Assembly: GCF_023343835.1 (NCBI RefSeq)
Contig: NC_064443.1
Span: 4,092,001 to 4,156,000, forward strand
Source: Lagopus muta
Taxonomy: Eukaryota; Chordata; Aves; Galliformes; Phasianidae
Length of the DNA stretch: 64,000 nt
Direction of reading: 5' to 3'
Numbering within the stretch: position 1 is the stretch's first letter; every line of letters starts with the position of its first letter. Below the pieces are notes generated by a model that was not told the DNA's origin, did no database searches, and saw nothing but the letters and a program-made list of their open reading frames with translations. Shown here one piece after another: positions 39,012 to 51,778 of the stretch. Made by a program: the position numbers and the translations under genes.

Positions 39012-42000
39012 TTAGTATATACACTAATTACCTCCTAAATTGTTTTGCTTATTGTTCCAAGGTTATAATTTTTTGGAATGTGAATGTAAGTTACTCTCTC
39101 CTTTCTCTGTATCTCTCTGTATCTCTCTGTCTGTATGGTTGCATGTATGTTGAAACTGAATCTCTATTCTTTAAGGAGAAATTAGGATGACTTTTCCGTA
39201 ACCAAAGGCATTTGCAGGGCAAACCTGTGGTAAAGAGGGAAAAGCTGTGGATGCTGGGTTTCACAGTATCACATTCAGAGCTAGTGTAGCCTATTCTATC
39301 TGCATTACTCTGCTATTTTTGATATGCTATATTCTGAAGATACTTTGATGTTTTGCTTTTCTTATCATGACAGTGAGGAGCATATTCTAACTTTACAGAG
39401 ACTTAAAAGGATTGTTATTGTTCAGCAACTCTATGAGTCAATCATTTAAAATAGTTATGTCTGTGTGTTTCTGTACTTTTTAATTGCTTTGTGTTTTGTA
39501 AATTCAACCTAGACTGCAGAAGAAGAATCTTTCCTTTTTGCTTTGATAGTTCTGTTGAGGGTGTGTTCCTCCTACCCTTTTTTTCAAAGAGCTCAGCAAA
39601 ATTTGTTTTCCAGTCTTTTTCATGCTTTGGCTTCTTAATTAAAAATTTTACAGGGCTATCTTCTTTTTATAAACGTTTAATTCTGAAACAACCCCATAAA
39701 AAGAAATTGCTAATGCACTTGGATTTGTAATAACAAAGTTAAAACCTTTCTGCTATAGTATGCTGCAGGTTCTAATTCTCAGTTTTATTAGAAGAGCTAA
39801 GCTAAATATATGAGGGATTGTCTCTCCTGAGATAGCTGCACAGCATGATCACGAATGAAACTAAACTCACTGTGAGTTTGTTTCTATAAAACATCTCAAT
39901 ATTACGCTCTAAAAATATCCCTAGGAAATTACAAAGCTATCATTTTTTACCACCTTTATGGATTATTTAATTATTTCTTTAACACTTTCTATTTGAGAAA
40001 ACCAGTTTTTTCAGACATTATCCAGCTGATGCAGACAACCCATTTGTAATTTTCCAAGATTTTAAAGTGTAAAAGTGCATATGTCTATCTTTTCTTCCCT
40101 CTGTCCTCACTTGTGTACTTATCCAGCCCCCAGATATGCACTTCTCACTCTGGTGAAGTCCTCCAAGGGAATAAAATGATAGCTTAGAGGATTGGGACTG
40201 TTTGCTCACATTATGGTCCCAAAGCAATTTCTGTATTCCATTCTATTGTTTTTATTTTTTATCACCCAGATGATCTGAAATCATCCTTTATCATTTAGAA
40301 TTCATTCTTCTTCATATGGTAATGTGATTAACCAGAAAACAAAATAAAAACCTCAGAGGTTTCACTCTCATGTTTCAATAATCTTTATACAATTACAGTT
40401 ATTAAGGAACTAATGTGAGAAATTTCTGAAGCAGGTGCTGGAGCAGAATGAAGGCTTTTATATAAACTTAACAATAGATACTCTGTAAGTTACAGGCTTT
40501 TTGATTTTGTCTTAGTGCACTCCTTAGGCAAGTAAAAATGAGAAGCATGTATCTCAGTTCAGAAAAACTTCTCATTTAGTATTTGTTTAAACTGTGTTCT
40601 GTTTGTAGAGGTAATTTTTAGTCATCATGCATTGTATGAGTTGCCAGACTTCACTCTTTAATTTACCTACCAGTTTAATGTAAAATTTTATAGTAAAATA
40701 TCTTGAATAATTTTTTGATTACACAAATACCTGTAGTGCCTTATTCAATATAGAATAGTACACCATTCTCTTTCCCATGCTGTGTCCTTGCTTTGATGCT
40801 TCCGGTAGTATAAAGCAAACGAAGCCTTCAAAGCTAATGGAAAAGCATTATGCTTATACCAGCATCCTGAGACTAGATACTTGTCCAGTTGAACCACATA
40901 GAACAGATTATCTTGTAATGGAAAAGCTAGATAAAAACTGCAAGTGTGTTCTTCCAGGAAGTTTGATATGGGTTTGAGGAGCATCAAAATCCACCTTGAT
41001 TCATACCAGTCCTAACTTCTTGATTTCATTGCCACTAGAGCTCAAACTCCTTGGCAGATGATTATTATTCAGGCTACACGTGGTCTAGCAGTAGGCAAAG
41101 CTACTTGTTTGCAATTCAGTGTTGAAATATACTTTGTCTTTGGTAGTGGGTCAAAAGAAAGTAGTATTGGTGCTTGAGCATTCTGTCTGATTCAAAATCT
41201 TAAGGGCTTTTTATGCCCAGTGTCTCAGCCTTTTAAAAAAAAATTTTTTTCTTAGTTTTTTTCTGCCAGATAGCAAATCTAGTATATATTTTGGTTAATA
41301 AGTCTATTGCAGATATTGGAGCAAAGTCTCATGAGTTGACTGATTAGGAATGTGTGAGGTTCAGCACAAAGAGGGAGCCTTCTTTTGGCTATCATTATAC
41401 TTCATCTCTTATCCTTTAGAAATTTTAATATTCTTTTTTTTGCCTTTTGTCTGTCTCCACTGCTGTAGGGATTGGTACTTTGGGGAAAACTTTACTCAGA
41501 AACATAATCAATGTGCTTTTCATTTTGAAAGCTGCTTGAGCAATTCTGCAGCATCGATAGGATCAGCAGCAGGGTACAGAACCACTTGAGTAAATCAACA
41601 AAGTATGTTGAATACAATATACTAATATTACCCTGCAGCGTAATTTTAAAGCAATAAGCTTTTATCTGTGTAAGCTTTCTAGTCATCTAGACTGAGCAAT
41701 TTCATATGAAGTCTTTTTCTACTTCCATTGAAATGAATGCAAAAGGAAATCCCTAATTTATTAAGTAAAAAAAAGCCCTTGTGTAATGATGTCTTTCTAA
41801 AAGTAAAATTACCATGTGACTGAGGCTTGCTGAGAAGTATTTGCTTTTTTATTCATTTTCAATTTTGTCTGTGCTATTATAAACAACAACAACAAAAATT
41901 AAAAACAGCACCAATACTAATGGATATCCCAAAGAATGAATGAGGTGGATAACTGGACCTAACAGTTTCAAATTACATAATTGTGAAGAACGTATTCAGG

Positions 42001-42305
42001 TATTGAGGCTAAAGAAGATACATAATCTTGTTCTCTCACATCATGTATGCATAAGAATTTTGTCTCAGACATCTTGGTGTATATTATACGTTGGTGTATA
42101 ATTATCTGGCCTAGCTTTCAGTCATTACACTGTGACACATGTTCAGGAAATTGCCCGGCTGTGCTGGGACTAATTCCCTCTCAAGTTGCAATATGTACTA
42201 GAACAAGAGATGAGAGAGCAATCCCTCATGGAACAAGTCAAGAGGCTGTGCACACTTCTATTTAGTCATCTTTTGGCTTAAATACTACACTGATTTTAAT
42301 CTAAT
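39012..42305. other. Unique AT-rich DNA, no gene seen
   Basis: No exon, RNA gene or mobile element is recognised. A short pyrimidine microsatellite (39101-39136) and an (AAC)n run near 41881 are the only repeats that stand out. Open frames are at most about 80 codons. Confidence 0.55.
39101..39136 (+). repeat. 10-bp pyrimidine tandem repeat
   Basis: The unit ATCTCTCTGT occurs twice perfectly (39111-39130), with an 8/10 copy before it and a partial unit after it. Confidence 0.8.
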
Positions 42306-42362
42306 GCAGCCTGTTCCAGTGCCTTTTCACTCAGAGGGCGGTGATGCACTGGCACAGGCTGC
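42306..42362. repeat. Fold-back inverted repeat at CR1 5' edge
   Basis: The left arm, 42306-42330, begins GCAGCCTGTTCCAGTGCC. The right arm, 42341-42362, reads GTGATGCACTGGCACAGGCT plus GC. The arms match at 17 of the first 18 positions and again at the inner TCAC, with a 3-base indel between, around a 10-base spacer. Confidence 0.85.
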
Positions 42363-42517
42363 CTAGAGAAGTTGTAGATGCCCCATCCCTGGAGCTGCAC
42401 AAGGTGGTTAGATGGGACCCCAGACAGCCTGATTTAGTCGGGGTAACCCTGCCCATGGCAGGGAGTTGGAACTCATCTTTAACATCCGTTCCAACCCAAA
42501 CCATTCTATGATTCTAA
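42306..42517 (+). mobile_element. CR1 LINE 3' end with inverted 5' edge
   Basis: From 42331 this is a plus-strand CR1 3' UTR: TCAGAGGGCGGTGATGCACT, CCCCATCCCTGGAGCTGC, ACCCTGCCCATGGCAGGGAG and a tail CCATTCTATGATTCTAA. The 25 bases before it (42306-42330) are the reverse complement of the adjacent CR1 segment, forming an inverted repeat at the truncation point. Inversion at a 5' edge is known for LINE insertions made by twin priming; fold-back of the cDNA is another route. The element is non-coding. Confidence 0.92.
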
Positions 42518-45237
42518 ATATTTGGATTCATTCACATGCACAAATATGGTGTGCAGTTTATATGTTCTCACTGCATGAAGGCCTATTTGATTATGCTTGA
42601 ATAAGAATCTCTTAATCCTGAGTTCCAGCTGTTTGCTATTGAAGTTTTCTCTAAAGTATGAGGGTAAGGTCACTTGTGTTTTAGAGGCAGGAATCGGCAC
42701 TGTTTCCTTTTCTATCTTTTGCTCAGAGCATCTGAAGTCTATCCTTTGTAAAATAAATAACATCTAAAAAATCTAAAAGCATTTGTAATAACAAATAAAC
42801 CAAAGAAGTAATGAAGAAATATGAACATGTGCTTCCAGTTTAACACCAAAGCACTCTCGCACAGTACAAAGGATGAGAGTTTGACTTGTTTAAAATTCAA
42901 AGTATTGAGTGTGAAAAGGCAGTGGACTTTGATTTCGTTCACAGAAAGTTCAACTCTAGCTTAGATTCACACTAAGATTTGATTTGTATATAGAATTTTC
43001 TTTTTCTATTTGTCAAACACCAATGTGGAAAATTAATGATGAAGAAAATTGTCTATCATGCTTTCACATTACCAGCTGCTGTCATGTTTCAGGAGGTCTG
43101 GAAAACCAATTTGTTTGTGTATCAGCCCAGTGTAATAACCCCAAACCAGCTGTAAGTACCTAACTGGGCTGTTTTGACTATTACTTTTTTTTTTGTTATG
43201 CTGTACCTTTTGCAGACAACGGCATGGGTACAAGGTCAGATCAAGATAATAATGTGGTGCCAATGTTGTTCAGAGGTAAAAAGCTACAGGAAATGCCAAC
43301 AAATTGAAAATCAAGTAATTTAATTACCAGTTCTCATAACCATGCATTGCTTGCAAATGAAGCTGTATCAAAACTCAGTGAGAGAAAGTGAAGCTAAATA
43401 GAGTGATGGTAATGGTTTTTACTTCATCGTAGACACAGATGAGAAAAATAAATCCGATTCCTTAATGTTGTTCAGTGTATCTGCTGTTGTATCTGAGCTT
43501 CATAGTAGTTACACAAAGTTAGGGCTGTCTGCGGACACACCTATTTGGGGATTAGAGCGTTCTGAATTTGCCTTAATTTGTTTTAGGTGTGAGTATAATC
43601 TGGTTTAAATACTTTTGGAGTGAATATTCTTCTACGCGGAACGTATTTCAATTTGGAAGGATGTTTGTTTGGTTATCTGGCCTTCCTTCCTGTCAATTCT
43701 TGCAAATATATCTTTATCCTGCTGTGTCTCAGCAGTGACTCCCAAGATGAGAAGAACTGGAGAATTGCATTGCTTGTGGCAAACTGAGAAAGATACGAAT
43801 GTCTCTGAGCACAGAAATAATCTGCCAAGAGCAAGATAAGAATCTGGCTCAGAGTTCAATGAGACTTGACTAGGAAAATGTCATTTTTGATGCTTTCAAA
43901 GTGATTCTGTGGATGTGAAAGCCCTAAAAACTGCTTCCTCCAGGAGCATGTTTGACAATAAGGCAGATATAAGTGAGACAGATGTTGAGCTTGAGGGAGA
44001 GCTGGCCTCTACACTTACTTTTGGTCCATTCGTTTTTGGAAAACTAACAGAAGGGAAGTTCAAATGTGTGTGTTCTGTTTCTTTTTTTCCGAAGCCAGTT
44101 TACCTCACAGTCAGACCATGGACTGACCACTGACTACATCTGTGTTCCTAATAGCTCATCCTAGGAGAATAAATCCATCCAACTCTCAAAGCAGTGCCTA
44201 TGTCCAGATTCAGGAAAACACATCTCCTGGTTATCTCCAAACTAATAAAGCAAACTGATACTCCTACTGCGGAGGTTGCCCTTCTATCAGGGGTGGAAGT
44301 TTTTCTCCTTCCTCTGACTGCAATGATGACCACTTTACTGCTACCCTGTACTTTGCAAAATGATTTATTGCAATTGGTGGAAATAAGTGGGAGAGCCAGA
44401 AGCAGTGGATAAAGTGCTGATTACAAACTTCTACAAGCTCTAGCGTTAAATATATTTTGGAACCCAAAGCAGTTACAAGAGCAGGTCTTCCCTGAACCAC
44501 CTAAGGCAGAGTTTGACAACACAGGCACGTTTAGGCAGTCTTTGAGGCAAACACTGTGATGTAACGGCAATATGAGTTGCTGCTGTTAGCATGGCATTGA
44601 TCCAAGCTCATTAGACTTGCCAAGCATTGGGCTTATTATCTCCAGCCCTGTGCTATGCTAATGCAATTGCACAGCTTTCAGATCTAAGCTACTTTCACAT
44701 TCCTGTGGCTCTGTGCAGAAGCAGCACATCAGCCTGTCTCCTCAAAACAAGCAGGGCAGTTACACCAGCAGTTGAGTTTCTGGCTGGGTCAGGCAAAACA
44801 GCTTGAAAGAGGAGAGCTTTGACTTGTGCCGTCTCTTGCAGAATCACTGTGTGTTCTGTAGGCCCTGGCAGCTGTGCAGTGCATCTCGGCACCAATGACC
44901 ATGGTGGAATTGCCTGAGATACAAAAGGCAAAGCTGATTTGTTTGGTTACTGTTGAAAATGAACATGCCAGCCTCATGCAGATCTGCTCTGTGCTTTGAT
45001 CTTGTGGATTTTTTGCTCTTTTTTTTCCCCCTTCTTTCAATACTTTGCCTGTGTTCATATTTATGGTAAGTTATTGGTATTTTGCTTTATCCACGAGTTG
45101 AAGCATATTACATAGCCATTAAAATCCACAGTTTCATTCTCAACATGCTGAAAGTATTAAACTGTCCTCATCCTTGATCACGTTTAATGTTTTTTTGGTC
45201 TATCAGTGTTTTCCAGATAAGCCAAGTGTCACATTGA

Positions 45238-45262
45238 GGCGTGATTTGCATATTCATGAAAT
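45238..45262. promoter_or_regulatory. Octamer (POU) motif cluster
   Basis: A canonical octamer, ATTTGCAT (the reverse of ATGCAAAT), lies at 45244-45251 and runs straight into TATTCATGAAAT, giving an extended POU-like composite. Such sites bind OCT/POU factors in vertebrate enhancers. The flanks (about 45080-45330) are non-repetitive and moderately AT-rich, in keeping with a conserved non-coding element, but conservation is not tested. Confidence 0.3.
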
Positions 45263-46782
45263 AATTTGTATTCAGAAGCATTGTTTAATGCTTTTTGGAC
45301 AGTTTTTCATACTACTAAGTGTTTGACTGAAGAGGCTATGCAGGTAATCTGAAAAATAAGTCTATCACAATCTTAGCAAAATATTACACTTAAGTCTAAA
45401 ATAAATGAACTCTTGAATTATTGCTTTTGTTTTATCAAAGAAGCCACCAGCACAGCAATGAAATATACTTTTACAAGAAAATAATTAAGAATGCTTCTCT
45501 TTCTCAGAGACGTGTTTATTTTCTTCTTGCTTCTTGACTGTAGGTCAAATAAATATTGGACTGTTATTTTCAAGAAATTGTGGGAAGTTTTAGTTTGATT
45601 TATAATAGCATTTTTCATGCACTGAAAGTATGTACTCTTGCTCCCCAGGCCAAATTAAGTTCTGATTTTTTTTTGTGTTCATCAATCAGTAAACATTTGA
45701 TGACTCTCTTTTTCTTGACTTTTGTGGTGAATAAATTCTTTTTCTCATTTTTTTTATGCTAAATAGTAAGCGGAGTGCTCAGCTTCTACCTAAAATATGG
45801 ATGCACCAGTGCAAACCTGCATGTAACATATAGGAACAGATGAGAGCTCCCTAGCAGCATAGAGGCTCTCCAAGAACTAGTATCTGTAAATGTGATCAGT
45901 TAGCCTTTTATGCTAGATGTTCCTGCTCTGCAGGGACCTGTTCTCATTTTCCAGAAGTGCTGTATGCCTGTCATTTCAGAAGTATTCACACACCTTCATT
46001 TGGATACACATGCATTTGTTTTTACTGTCTCTGAGAGAGAGCTGCAATGTTACAGCCCATATTGCTGGTCTCCTCTGTTTAATAGAATCTGCTGATCAAT
46101 ATGTTAGCCCAGCACATAAAGATAACACTGTAAAGTTGTTTCCAGAGGTTCCCAGACTAAAGTCTTCTCTTGCAAAGTTTGTAGGCAAATTCCTTGCCTA
46201 AGGAATTGAATTGAAGGGTTCATAGAACAATCAGTAGAAACATACACGAGGCTGGACTTGTTGAAATTGCTTTGAAGATTGCATGATGCTGCCAAACAGC
46301 TCAGAAGACTGGGAGGTGACCACTGGGACGTAAGACAGGTGCCCTCCTGAGAAAACCCAAACAATACATAGCTCTGCAGCAATGTTTGTTCTTGTGAAAT
46401 GCTGAGCAATTCAGGCAGGACTCTTTACAAGTCCAAATGGGCTAGATGAATTCACAGAGAATTCACAGGTTCAGGCAACCTTCAGCTTAACCTACACAAA
46501 ACAGATTTTAGCATCTTCCTTAAATATCCACAGAATTAAAGTGTTTTTTGGTCCAGCTCTGGGTAGCGAAGCACGTAAGGATATTTAGGGTGTGCTTTGT
46601 TATATACATAGGTCTGCTATGGGTTGCCATTCACAGAGCAAAGTGATAGTGAGGATACGGGATCTCTTGGAATATTCAAAACGTCAGGCTGGATACTGGC
46701 ACTGTATTGATTTTGCCGAAATCTCATGTATTTATGGATGTATACAAATGACTAAATTCAGCCACCTTTGACAGAAATTATT

Positions 46783-46820
46783 CAATTTGCATTTGCAATT
46801 ACATTGATTTTGCATGTAAA
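46783..46820. promoter_or_regulatory. Second octamer-like cluster
   Basis: AATTTGCATTTGCAATT (46784-46800) carries a perfect ATTTGCAT at 46785-46792. About 15 bases on, TTTTGCATGTAAAT adds overlapping octamer-like and ATGTAAAT sites. Several POU-type cores within 40 bp is more than expected at random, though AT-rich DNA produces such matches easily. Confidence 0.28.
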
Positions 46821-47061
46821 TTAGATACCTGCTTTGCACATACACTGATGGACCTATTTTTTGCTTGTGACTGGCAGAGTGTAGGGACTTCCGTTCAGAA
46901 GCAGGTTAGTGTTAGAGGAGGAATAAGCCAAAAGTAAAATATCCTAAAAGCTTTTTATTTGATTGCCTTCCAAGCCACAACAGCTGCAAAGGGTGATTAG
47001 CTTCATGTGGTGTCAGTTGCAATTTTATCCAGCTTTATTCTGTGTTTGTTTTCTCTTTCAG

Positions 47062-47250
47062 ACATTTGTCCTTGCTGAGACTACAGCTGTGTGTGCCCCA
47101 TGCAGACCCACCACCGCAGACATTTCCCCTGGAGGAAAAGAACTCAGCTTCACAGAAGGGTAACCTCTGCCACCTTCACGGTGAACTTACTAAGCTTTGC
47201 TCTGCCAGAAGAACAATTAAATGCTGACATCCCTATGTCACCCAAGTCAG
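47062..47250 (+). ncRNA. Candidate 189-bp non-coding exon
   Basis: A strong acceptor, TTTGTTTTCTCTTTCAG, ends at 47061 and a good donor, GTCAG|GTGAGA, starts at 47251. The span between is GC-richer than its flanks. All three frames contain stops (TGA at about 47076, TAA at 47161, TGA at 47225), so it cannot be an internal coding exon. It could be a lncRNA or UTR exon, or a terminal coding exon in one frame. No similarity to a known gene is recognised, and splice-like pairs of this quality also arise by chance. Confidence 0.22.
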
Positions 47251-47620
47251 GTGAGAACTCTCTGGAAATTTATTTTGTGGCCTGCAGAAACAGATGGCAT
47301 GGCATGCACCATCACTGTCAGGGCGGGACAGGGGGACACCTATCCGCAGTCAAAAGATTCAAGGACATAGATGCTATTTGGCTCAAACACTGAGCTGCAT
47401 CCTGGGTAGTTGTACCATCTGATAAGAGGATACTACCACAATGAAGGTGTTAGAGCAGTTCCCATTTTATTACAAATACTGGCTGATTATCTTCCTTGGG
47501 TTTCTTACCCCACATTCATTCACTTTTTCAGATCAACGTTCCTTTCTGTAGTTCCTGAAAAACTGTAATGTTTCATGGTTACAGTCCACAATCTCCCTTG
47601 AATGAATGAAGGAACAAACG

Positions 47621-47638
47621 AATAAATAAATAAATAAA
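47621..47638 (+). repeat. (AATA)n microsatellite
   Basis: About four and a half AATA units, preceded by related GAATGAATGAA sequence at about 47600-47610. Confidence 0.85.
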
Positions 47639-47641
47639 GCT

Positions 47642-47667
47642 TATAGGTAGATCCTATAGGTAGATCA
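47642..47667 (+). repeat. 13-bp tandem duplication
   Basis: TATAGGTAGATCC is followed directly by TATAGGTAGATCA, one mismatch in 13. It sits next to the (AATA)n run. Confidence 0.85.
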
Positions 47668-48024
47668 GGCTGCTTTGAAATCTTCAGAAGGCATGAGAGC
47701 ATCAGTGCTATACTGTCAGAGTGAAGCAGTTAAGGCAGCACTGGTCCCAGGATTCCATCAAGTTTCAAACATCACAGCAGTGCTAGCAGCCCTAGAATCC
47801 CCTGTATGTGCCTAAGAGCTCCTAAAAGTAAATCTATGACCGATACACTCGGTCAGTGTTTGCTGTGCTAACTCTAGTATGATGGAAACAGTAAGTGAGC
47901 TGTGTCAAAATGAAAGTGTATTTGCAGAGTTATGCAATTTGCTCATAGTTTAATGGAGGTTGGAAATTTTGATGTCAAAACAGTACCACAGTTGTACAGG
48001 AGCAAGTTTGCTGTCCATGTTATT

Positions 48025-48058
48025 TTGTTGTTGTTGTTGTTTTCATTTGTTTGTTTTT
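48025..48058. repeat. (TTG)n / (TTTG)n simple repeat
   Basis: About five TTG units followed by TTTG units and T runs on the plus strand. Confidence 0.8.
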
Positions 48059-50859
48059 CTGTTTCACTAGGGTAACTTTTTTCTTTTTACATTGCTGTGC
48101 TTTTCACTTCAGTTTTCACTAAACAAAGTGACAAGCTGCTTTACAAAGTTGCATAATATCCTAATTTATTCTTCTACCCCAGCCTGTCTTTCAGTGTCAC
48201 ACAAAAGTTTTTTTCACCTCATACTTTTTCTCTGTGACTACAAAGTTCTGTCACTGTAGAACACAGAGCAGGACCTTACTCTCCACAGAATGCGCGTATT
48301 TGAAACCGTGGCTATTTAACAAGACCTTCCTCACTGAACCAAAGTTTTGATTTCAGCTTCTGGTGTAGTTCAGAGTTCTCCACATTTTCACAGTTCTTTT
48401 ATCAAGTGAACTCCTCAGCACAACCTCTGCTGCACTTACGGGTATGTTCTCCTACTGCTCTATTAACATCTCATTAAACTGCACCCCAGTAGTGGCTTTC
48501 TCCTCACTGCTTTAAGGACAAACATTTGGAGAACAGTAGCTTCTATTTGCAGACACGTTAGATGACCTGTTCAGAGCAAGTGCTAGTAACTAGCCCATCT
48601 AGCTCAAGTGGTAGGAGAAAATTTGATGGGCATGATTTTAAAGCTCAGAGATGGTCCAAGACTGCCTCAGAACCTGATGATGCTAATAATTACTTTACTG
48701 GAAATAATGCCACTGTAGGGTTTTCAAGGACATCAGCAATATTTTTAATGGCTACACCAATGTTAACTCATTTACTTCTACATTTCAACTTCATTTACCC
48801 TTAGCTATTGGTTTAATAAATGTTTACTGGATTTCCTTTAGATGTCCTAATGTTTCAGGCCATTAATAAACAAAAAATGTTGCTAGCCTCTCCTGTCCTC
48901 TTATGACTGCCATGCAAATAAATGTAGGGAAAAGAAGCACAGCAGTAGCAATGCCTGTGGCGATGAAAACAAGGACTACCAGAGCCCTATAAGGACAAAC
49001 GTGCTCTACAGTTCAGTCACATCAAGCTGCCCATACAATTCTAGTTTTGGTGTTTTCCACACACTAATGTCTTTTTTTATTATTCACTAACTTTTTTTTT
49101 CTTTTTTTCTTTTTTAATTTTTCCATGGCATTTTTTATCCTTATATGATATGTCAAATCAGGATAGGCTGAAAGAGCTTTCGTCTGTCTAATCTATAGAC
49201 CGAAGAAGCAACTGCTGCCCAGAGTTCAAGGCAGCAAAGAAAATTCTGATTATTTTTCAGCTTACCTAAAGGAATATTCATCTTTAGGAGGCACAACACA
49301 TAGTGAGAATCTGGTGCCTTTATCTTGCTAGCAAGCAGCCTGCCTGAAACCGAGACACTGCCCTATCTCTCGTGCACGTCTGCCTTTGCTGTTCTTGGTC
49401 TGCTTATACCAGAACAAATAGCTGCTCTTCAGGAAAACCACAGATTCTGGTGCCCATCAGGGGCCATGAGTTTAATTAGAGTTTGGGGAATTATTTTGCT
49501 TTTAGGTGCAGGCTTTTGGGTGATGTTTTAACAGAGTACGAAAAAACTAAAGAGAATTGTAAAATTGTTCAGTGCTATCCAATGCCTTACAAACTCATGC
49601 CAGAAATTTTGGTATCATTGACAACAGCAGCCTATGTCAGCTTGGCTTTGTTCTGGACTGGATTGAGCACAGGCCTTTCTGAGTTTCTGAAACACAGCAT
49701 TGCTTTCAGTAGCAGTTGCAAGTGTCCCACAAGATTGTCTTACTAAATCAGACTGTGGAACCCATGGAGACTGGTTCTGTTTGTCTGTTAATTATAAGCA
49801 AATTGTTACAAAGAAATTAGATCTCCTGTGTAAAACTCTAAATCTTTTCATTTTGTTTGTGAATTTCCTATTCCTGTGTCACTAAATGCCTATTGGGTAT
49901 ATGGTTTGAAAGATCATGGAGTGAAGCCCTGATCAAGTGAACCTCAGAACAATTAGTTAACATACATACAGGGAGATTTCTGTGAAAATCAGCTCCTAAG
50001 AGGTATTTCCTAACTTCTGTGTAATGGGCCACTGTCCCTACTGTAAAAGTTAACATGATTTACTTTCAAAGCTTTCTCTGCTGCTGCCTGCCTTCTAAGT
50101 AGTTCTGGCTTTGCTTCCAGCTCTCTCTATCTTGCATCTCTAATACTTAAGCTTTCCTAATTCTTTCCTCTGCTATTCTGGCCTTTCCTGCATTACTTGT
50201 CTGCATAGGAGAGAAGCTGTCCCAAAGCCTCAGGAATCATGAAGAATAGGCAATATCTTAAAGTGCAGCTTTTACTAAGGAGCCAACCTCATTGCACTGG
50301 GCGAGAGATTTCCCTTCTTACATTATTACAAGCAAACATGATTAAATAACTGAAAGAATACAAAAAACAGAAGCACTGAAATATTTTGAACATAAACTGT
50401 CAGAAGCCAGGTACTGTGTTACAGTGCCCCAAGAAAAATAGATTTCCTACAGTGCAGGATGGGTCAGTATTTATTTTTTCTTCAGCTTGATCTTTTCTAA
50501 TAGCACCTAAATCCTTGTCACTTGTTCTTTTTCTTCAGTCCCCTCTAACTGCTGAAATTACTGGAAAAATTAATACCAAAAAATGGTCTCCAATTCTGTC
50601 TCACATGATTTTTAAATGCTTCAGCTTTGATTCATTCATTAACAATAGTTCATAATTATGGAGTTATTTCAGCCAAATACATTAGTGTGCATTAAATCCT
50701 CCAATCTCTTATAAGCCTTCAGGGGATGCCACAGACAATGTGTTTCACGGATGGGTAAACTGAAGCAGTGGAAAAGGAAAGCAAGCTGTATTGCTGAGAT
50801 TATAATGCCAGTATTTTAAGTTCCTACACTTAGGTTCTGTGATTTTCAATCTTTTTCAG

Positions 50860-50889
50860 AGTATGAAGTAGAAAAGTATGAAGTAGAAG
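50860..50889 (+). repeat. 15-bp tandem duplication
   Basis: AGTATGAAGTAGAAA is followed by AGTATGAAGTAGAAG, one mismatch in 15. Confidence 0.88.
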
Positions 50890-51757
50890 AGGGGAAAAGA
50901 GCCTTGCCTTTCACACTGCTGGGGTTGTTTTTGCAGTACTGAAGACCACAGTGGGGCAACAAAGAGAGGCATAGCAGAGACTGACTTAAATAGTTTCAGC
51001 ACCAGAAAGCAGAAGAATGTTTCCATGCTGCTTCATTCTGACGTGATTTGACAACCTCATTTCACCCTAATGTCACTGGAAATCACAGTCCAATTTGACT
51101 GTGGCATAGTGTAAGATATAAAGAGACCTATGTATGTTTTGCATGTTTTGCTTCAGAATAGAACAGTTAACATTTATAGGCTTTGCCTAGTATGGACTGC
51201 CTAGAGCACCAAAACTGCCTGCTATGTCCCCTCCCAATTAAAAGAAAAATGGATAGGTTTTACTATTCCTGTGTTCTTTTGCCTTTTCACTTGGCTGAGC
51301 ATTACTGGATGCTGTCTTTCTGTCAGTCACATTTCATCTTATCTTTTTGCCTCTAGCCATTTTGGTCCGCAATTGATTTTCTCACCACTTTAAGCAGAAA
51401 CTGTGAGATCTGTATATTGGCACATTTCTCAGAGCTTTCTGCAGTAGTGGAAGCAGGCTGCATCCTACATGCAGCTGCTGAATATCTTTATTTTCCTTTT
51501 GAAGGCAACGGAAGTTACACATACTCAGTAATTTCAGTGGATACTGAGAATTTTGCATAATCAAATCCATTTTTCATGCTTCGAACAATTATTTCCATGA
51601 ATGTGCATGCATATATACGTATAAATACATACAAATGTGTGCAGGCTTCTGTGTATCCACATTTATACATACACAAGTTCTCTGACTGGAAAATTTTGCT
51701 TTATAAGTAAGCTTCTCTCTTTGCCATAGGAAAAATAATAAAAGCTATTAGTCCTTT

Positions 51758-51778
51758 AAAAAAAAAAAAAACAAAAAA
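51758..51778 (+). repeat. A-rich homopolymer tract
   Basis: Fourteen A, one C, six A. No retroposon body is recognised upstream. Confidence 0.85.

Noticed and set aside
47321..47340. G-rich segment considered as a G-quadruplex
   Set aside because: Only three runs of three or more G lie close together; a fourth run within range is missing.
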